This document shows positions 58,242 through 64,000 of a stretch of 64,000 nt of DNA, piece after piece. Source of the stretch: Manis javanica (taxonomy: Eukaryota > Chordata > Mammalia > Pholidota > Manidae); assembly GCF_040802235.1 (NCBI RefSeq), contig NC_133162.1:141501-205500 (forward strand), given 5' to 3'. The translations under genes were made by a program, and so were the position numbers. Each line of letters starts with the position of its first letter. Position 1 is the stretch's first letter. The notes below the pieces were generated by a model. It did no database searches and had not been told where the DNA came from. It saw only the letters and a program-made list of their open reading frames with translations.

Positions 58242-59174
58242 TTACACTTTTTCCACAATGAGCATCAAGACTTTTTTGAGAGCTGCCTTGACATCCTTGT
58301 TCCTAAGAGTGTAGATGAGAGGGTTCAATGTGGGGCTCACAGTGGAATAAAGCACAGCCACTACCTTGCCCGTCCCAGGAGAGTAGCTGGAGCCAGGGCT
58401 CAGGTAGGTGTAGATGATGGTGGAGTAGTACATGGTGACGGCGATGAGGTGGGAGGAGCAGGTGGAAAAGGCTCGCCTCTTCCCCTCGGCTGTACGCATC
58501 TTCAGGATGGTGGAGATGATAAAGCCATACGACACCATGGTAAGTAGGAAATTCAGCACGGCAAAGAAGATGTCAGCCATAATTGACATGATGTCATTCA
58601 CGTACGTGGAGGAACAGGACAGCAGCAGCAGAGGGGGGATCTCACAGAAGAAGTGATCGATCACGTTGGACCCACAGAAGGTCAACCGTAAAATCAGGCA
58701 GGCATTGACTCCAGCACCGAGCACGCTGATGCCCCACACAGCCCCAGCCAGCACCACACACACCCTGGGGCTCATCATGGATCCATAGTGCAGAGGCTGG
58801 CAGATGGCCAGGTAGCGGTCATAAGCCATGGCGGTGAAGAGCAGTAATTCTGCTGCTAGAGACCACGTCAGGAAGTACAACTGGACCACGCAGCCCCAGT
58901 AAGAGATGCCTCTCTTCTCTGCCACCAGCATCTCAAGCAGCTTGGGCACCACGGTGCAGGCACAGATAACATCAAAAACAGCCAAATTGACCAAGAAAAA
59001 GTACATGGGGGTGTGGAGCCTGGAGGTAAAGGCGATGGCTGCCACAATGAGGGAATTTCCAGAGAGCGCCATGGTGTACAGGGAGAGAAAGAGGATGAAG
59101 AAGAGAGCCCGGAGCTGTGGCGCTGCTGAGAAACCGCGCAGGATGAATTCTGTCACCAGTGTCTGGTTACTCAT
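58242..59174 (-). CDS. Olfactory receptor, class II, family 13-like (intact)
   Basis: Intact 310-residue single-exon odorant receptor. Motifs: NQT glycosylation site at residues 3-5, GN (39-40), LHTPMYFFLVNL (53-64), TM2-TM3 loop cysteine C95, MAYDRYLAIC (116-125), SYGFI in TM5, KRRAFSTCSSH (232-242) and PTLNPLIYTLRN (281-292). I chose the ATG at 59174 (MSNQT) over the in-frame ATG four codons upstream because ORs begin close to the glycosylation site. A good splice acceptor (ccctttctttctAG, AG at 59241-59242) 66 bases upstream would suit the usual non-coding first exon. It is the functional sister of the pseudogene at 29.2-30.2 kb. The predicted role is Golf-coupled odorant detection; the ligand is unknown. 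Confidence 0.96.
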   Translation of the reverse strand: MSNQTLVTEFILRGFSAAPQLRALFFILFLSLYTMALSGNSLIVAAIAFTSRLHTPMYFFLVNLAVFDVICACTVVPKLLEMLVAEKRGISYWGCVVQLYFLTWSLAAELLLFTAMAYDRYLAICQPLHYGSMMSPRVCVVLAGAVWGISVLGAGVNACLILRLTFCGSNVIDHFFCEIPPLLLLSCSSTYVNDIMSIMADIFFAVLNFLLTMVSYGFIISTILKMRTAEGKRRAFSTCSSHLIAVTMYYSTIIYTYLSPGSSYSPGTGKVVAVLYSTVSPTLNPLIYTLRNKDVKAALKKVLMLIVEKV

Positions 59175-61079
59175 GGCTGTGTGCATGATATTTCAATCAG
59201 TTCACAGAGATTGAAGTTTCTTTCTTACTCCATAGTTTGACTAGAAAGAAAGGGTTTATTACTATTGGTCAATACAAGTGCAAGGATTATCATCACCTTA
59301 TTTTCATTTTCCATTTTCTCTAGGTCCTTATAATCTCTCTGCTTAAACAGCCATCACTCTGGACCCAATAGCCTCTGCTCAGCCCTGGAGGCCATCAGAA
59401 GCCACACATATTATTTGTCTTCAATAATGCTCTTCTCTTCATTTTATTCCTCCCAAATGAACATAGCTTCAAGTTTTTATGCCTATTTCTTTTAAAATCC
59501 AAGCAGCATAGACTTCTGTAATGAGGAAGTAAAATACTCACCATCCTCCAAGGGCATGAGCATCTTTTCTGGGATTATGTCTTTTACTTCTTTGGACTCA
59601 CTGGCTTTTCCCCCAAGGATATTTGGTAGTGACCTCTCCATGTCACTGACAGAGTCACCTACCCTCTTTCGCATATGCATGGTCTTCCATCAGAAATGGG
59701 CATGAGGTTTTCAGTCCTGAAAGCCTCAGTAATTTATTTCTGGCTAGCTGCCTGGCTGGAGCCCACCACAGGTCCTCTGTGGTGCCCAGCAGCCTGTCTC
59801 CATGTGGACCTCAACCTCATCAGTCCCTCTGCTCAAACATGACCTTGATCCTTTCACTTTGGTGGGGTCGGGGGTCCGGGGAGGGGGAGAGTTATCTGAT
59901 TTGCTGACTCCGCACTTCTCAGCCGTGACCAAGCACATGCGCTGCTCTCTCGGACCCTACAGTTGTTTTTCTCACTCATTTTTCTGACTTTACTCTGGAG
60001 AGACTATACTCTGGGACATAAATACAGTTAGACCTCGGCCAACCAGAAATGTGCATGAATTTCATAAGGAGGTACTCCCCACCCCCTGATAGGTCCAGTA
60101 CTAAGCCGCCTGGAGCCACCCTCCTGTGAACCTCTCAGGTCCTCTTGGATTTGTTCCCTTCTCTTTTCATTTATTACTGGAGATGAAATCCTGTAAATGG
60201 CATGAACTCCTTTCCTCATATCATGCACCTCTCTTCTTCTCCACAAAAAATAATACACCATCTTTCACATTGTCGTTTCAACCTCATTTCCTCGGGGAAG
60301 CGAGCTCACACAAGTGCAGCGCTGGTGTGCCCCGGCCATGATTCACAGACAAGCGTCACTCCATTTATACTCTTGTACTTGTGTCCCCCTTATGTGTCAC
60401 CGCCAGGTGGCCAGCCAGCAACTGCACCGCAAACCCTACGGAGCATGGAGGCATTCATCACAGCGCCTCAACGCGTTCAGCACCACGGCCAGCGCCACGC
60501 CTCGCCGCCTGCTGTTCAGCACCACGGCCAGTACCTCAAACTCAGCCCCCTGCGCTGGGGCTTTTGTGTCAAGGATGCGTCCTCTTAACAGAACGACGCC
60601 TGCAGCATCCTGTGCTGAGCTTGGCCCTCTTGCCTCTTCAGCTCCGTCCAGATACCCTTCAGGGGATTGCTTCGGTGACTGAGCAGGGGTTCTCCTGTGA
60701 TGTAGCTGTAACTCCTGTCTGTAGATTTAGGGAACCTGCGTCTAGGGGAAGCATTCCTCTTCATATGTTAGGTTTTTCCTCTCCTCCTTCATCTGATCTC
60801 TTTATCCGACAGTTAATCTCCATAACTTGGTAGCAGTTAAAATATATACCTTCTTATATAGGCATATCTCAAGGGCTGAGAAATCTGAGCAATGTTCTAG
60901 GCTGGAGAATTGTCTTCTCTGGCCTTTAAGATGTCTGTTGGCCTTCTTCTTTCTGATACCTCCCCAGGCCCTTAACCACCACTTCTAAAGCAAAGTCTTT
61001 GTGGAGCACAGTTCTCAGCAAACAACTTCCCACATATACCCTGAGCTCAGGTGCAGTTAAGTCAGAGTAAAGAGTGGAG
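59175..61079. other. No gene recognised; GC-rich patch near 60.3-60.6 kb
   Basis: Contains the upstream region of the receptor and a moderately CpG-rich patch (about 60290-60600). The 18-base phrase 'gttcagcaccacggccag' occurs twice there (about 60475 and 60510). Overlapping frames there do not resemble known proteins. No repeat family recognised. Confidence 0.4.
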
Positions 61080-61375
61080 CAGTGGAAACCATCAACACAA
61101 TGAAAGGCAACCTACTGAGTGGGACAGGTTATTTGTAAATCATATATCAGGTAAGGGGTTAATATCCAAAATATGTAGAGAGCTCACACAACTCAGTAGC
61201 AAAAAAAAAATCTCATTAAAAATGGGCTAAGGATCTGAATAGATGCTACCCCAAAGACATATAGGTGGAAAACAGGTATATGAAAAGATGCTCTAAACAT
61301 CAGGAAATGAAAATCAAACCACAATGACATATCACTTGACACTTGTTAGAATAGCCAATAACAAAAAGGGAGGAA
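61080..61375 (+). mobile_element. Old L1 ORF2 3' fragment
   Basis: The + strand carries, in order, 'aaggcaacctactgagtggg', 'atatcaggtaaggggttaat', 'aaaaatgggctaaggatctg', 'agatgctaccccaaagacat' and 'atcaaaccacaatgacatat', the C-terminal ORF2 region of an old L1. Confidence 0.8.
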
Positions 61376-64000
61376 ATACCTAGTTTTTTCAAAGTTGCCT
61401 GTAGCTGTGACTGAGCTGCATTCTGCAATCATAACTGCAAGGGCAGGTCCAGCCCTAGGCGGGGCTCCCATGGGGAAATGTCCGGGGCTCCCCACAGCAT
61501 CATGGCTGCAGGTTCACGCCCCAGACATTCCTACCACTGGCGTCTCCATGAGCAGGCGGACAGCCCCTCCCAGCCCGAGTCCTACTGCCTTGGGCTCCAG
61601 CATCAGCCACACACAGGGACGAATTTTCGGGTCTCTCCTCACCGTTTTCCTTCCTTTCCTGCACACCGTTCATCTCATTGACATTTAACACAATTGAAAG
61701 GAAACCACACCCGCAGCAATGTTACAATGAGCGCGTCATCTCCTCACGCACAGCGTTCCTGCTGCTCATAGACCTCACAGCTGAGAGGCCCAAACGCATA
61801 AAACGCTGGGTTGGTGGGAGAGGTAATGTGATTTCCTGGAAAGTGCAATTCAAGTAAAGCAACTTTCCCTGAAACAGGAAAAATAAAGGTGAAGAAGTGA
61901 GGGAAAGGGTTATTTAAATATGTACAACCTCCAAAGTTCCAAATCTGGGGCAAGGGTGCCAATGCCACTTTCTCAGCCACGGTGCTGGGCTACACAGTGA
62001 GAGGGGGCACGAAATGCAGGCAGACACACTGAGAGGAGGCCCTCGCTAGCCATGGAGGGTTAGGTGCCCAGGGTGGTCCTCTGTGGGGACGTCTGAGGAC
62101 CCTGTGACAGTCAGAACCTGCGCACACAGGCGGAGCAAGTGCCTTTCACAGGAACCGTTCACAGCGGCTCACCTAAGTGCCAAATTTCCGTTTGCTTGAT
62201 TCTCAGCCAGTCTTGGACGTTTGTCTACTCGGTGAGGAAAGAGCACCTGTTAGGACCCAGAGTGACCTTGGACAAGTGCCTGCCCTCTTCAGGCCTGTTT
62301 CTCCTAACAGGCACTGCCTGCAGAGGCTTAGGGGCCAGGCGCTCTTTGTTTCTCCAGCCCTCTGGTCCCCTGCGTCCACCATGCAGACACCCAGATCGGC
62401 CCTGGGAGGTGGACCCCCACTGGCCTCATACTCTGGGGGAGACAGAAGGAATACCTCAAACCCATGCACTGTCAAGTCCAGAGCGACCCCAGGCACTTTG
62501 GGTGTGTGTGACCTTCTCAGTGTCGAGAGGAGGAGAGTTGGTAAGACTTTTACCTGGATTTGGAGATCTAGGTGCTGGAAGGCCTGTGGCAGTGTCCAGT
62601 AGGATCAAGGAAACACGGAATGTGGCTGCAAAGAGCAGCGGGGAACTGCAGGCTCCCGAGACTGGGGTGGTTTGGCCCATGCCAGGAGGACTGGGTGAGT
62701 CTCCCTCAGGTGAAAGTCAGATGCTTGACTCAAAGGCAGACTTTGTTCCTCCCGGCATGGAAATTTAAGTACAGTTGAGACCAAAAAGCTCAGGCCAAGA
62801 ACTGACTTCTTCATCTGAGGGACAGACAGTAAACAGAAATGCCTTCTCCAGAGTATTTTTTCATATTATTTGATATGGATCATTTTACAAAGAACGGAGA
62901 AAGTTTAAAGCAGTAATCTCATCAAATATACATTATTTTATAAACCTGACTACAGGTATGAGAGGCACAGATAATTGCTTATCACAATTTAACTCTGACA
63001 GTTAATAGAATATTATAATACAATCCATTTGAGATCAGAATGGTTCAACATTACCTCTTTGATATTACAAGTAGATATTTCTAAATTTAACTTTTTGTTA
63101 TCCTTGTTGATTTCTGAGGGGACATTCTTACCTTATCTCAAAGGTGTTGTTCTTAGTAACTCTGTAAGTGCAAAGTTGAGGCGCACTGGTGGAGTTTTAT
63201 TTACTACTAATTGTGCAAGAACGAAAGGAAAATTAGCCACCCACTGCAATCCCATAAACTCAACTGCATAATACTTATATCTGCTAAGATATAAATAAAG
63301 AATAAACACCAGGTCATGAGTGAATGACTATGCATCTATGATTGGTTGAGCAGATCCAATTTTCTTAGGAATCCATAAACAAATTACTGCAAGTCTCACA
63401 TCATCCCACTGACAATGACACAAACATACAAGTTCAAAAACATAGATCATCGGTTCTTGCCTTTGTGGTTGGTCAGCGGCTCTTAGGGGGATGAGTATGC
63501 CTCACTTTTGAGGCTGCAAAATTAAAGACAGAAAAACAGACTATATCAGACAGTTTCCAGAATATGTGAAATAGGACAATCAATGGACTTGTAAAGATGA
63601 ACAGGACCTTTAAGGAGGAACTTCACAGATCCATGAACAGACTGGGAAGTGGCCTCTTTTATCGAGCTTCCTAGCACAGTGAGAGCTGTCACCACGGAGA
63701 GCCATTCATCCCAGGCGACCTGAGGAATGTGTTACCTCAGCGCTGCTCAGTTTCAGATGCTGCCAGGCTCGCACTGACAGCTCTCCTTGGTGCCACACTG
63801 TCCTTTCCAGATGCCGAGACTGTTGACTCTAGGCCACCACATCTCCCAAGCACTCAAAAGCTGGGCAAAGCCACCATCCATGATTATGCCCACTTTTTAA
63901 ATTTAAATAATGTTTTCTTCTTAATTACATAAGTTTGACTTCTCTTGTATTGCTAAAAATTAGATGGCATGAACTACAGAGGAGTAAAAAGAGCAAAAGT
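61376..64000. other. No gene recognised
   Basis: Non-coding sequence to the end of the window. A 209-codon frame at 62139-62768 overlaps frames on both strands and lacks recognisable similarity, so I do not call it. Nothing else supported. Confidence 0.45.

Noticed and set aside
62139-62768. 209-codon plus-strand frame
   Set aside because: Competing frames exist on both strands and there is no family resemblance, splice context or repeat explanation strong enough to call it a gene.
1-64000. Bacterial-style systems (CRISPR arrays, operons, phage, toxin-antitoxin)
   Set aside because: All recognisable content is mammalian; the repeats are microsatellites or interspersed transposons, not spaced palindromic arrays.

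Overview
The window reads as nuclear DNA of a placental mammal. It is rich in LINE-1 (L1) copies of several ages and also carries MaLR/ERVL LTRs, a Tigger-type DNA transposon and single-exon olfactory receptor (OR) genes. I saw no primate Alu, rodent B1/B2, ruminant Bov-tA/BovB or carnivore tRNA-Lys SINE. Together with the form of the young L1 3' ends, this suggests a SINE-poor laurasiatherian; a pangolin-like genome is my best guess, which I cannot verify here. There is no bacterial-style gene organisation, CRISPR array or phage.

Layout. 1-11.3 kb: old L1 and MaLR pieces, a solitary betaretrovirus-type LTR with a perfect 6-bp target duplication (1640-2185), and two CpG islands (about 5.9-6.4 kb and 8.9-9.5 kb) that look like promoters but have no recognisable coding sequence beside them. 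11.3-16.8 kb: a decayed Tigger1-type transposon (transposase on the minus strand) split by an internally deleted L1 (12736-15838). 19.3-20.2 kb: an intact OR gene on the minus strand. 20.4-29.2 kb: mostly unrecognised sequence with an old L1 3' end and a 400-bp CCAT microsatellite. 29.2-30.2 kb: an OR pseudogene. 31.3-33.6 kb: a 5'-truncated L1. 34.4-36.7 kb: MaLR-type LTR remnants. 38.4-55.9 kb: an L1 graveyard holding two truncated copies, an endogenous-retrovirus 3' segment with an env remnant, a nearly full-length young L1 (43.4-49.9 kb), a young L1 inserted in an old L1 with a 16-bp target duplication, and a small twin-primed L1. 57.2-57.8 kb: an ERVL-type LTR. 58.2-59.2 kb: a second intact OR gene, the close paralogue of the 29-kb pseudogene. 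59.2-64 kb: mostly unrecognised, with one old L1 fragment.

The only convincing host protein-coding genes are the two ORs, both on the minus strand with all the usual class II OR motifs. With the pseudogene they form a small same-strand OR cluster, most like OR family 13. The rest is transposon-derived or non-coding as far as I can see. The most interesting points are a UGA stop shared by two L1 ORF1 copies with the frame open beyond it, a retroviral 3' segment ending in a poly(A)-like tract instead of a complete LTR, and several structurally informative L1 insertions.
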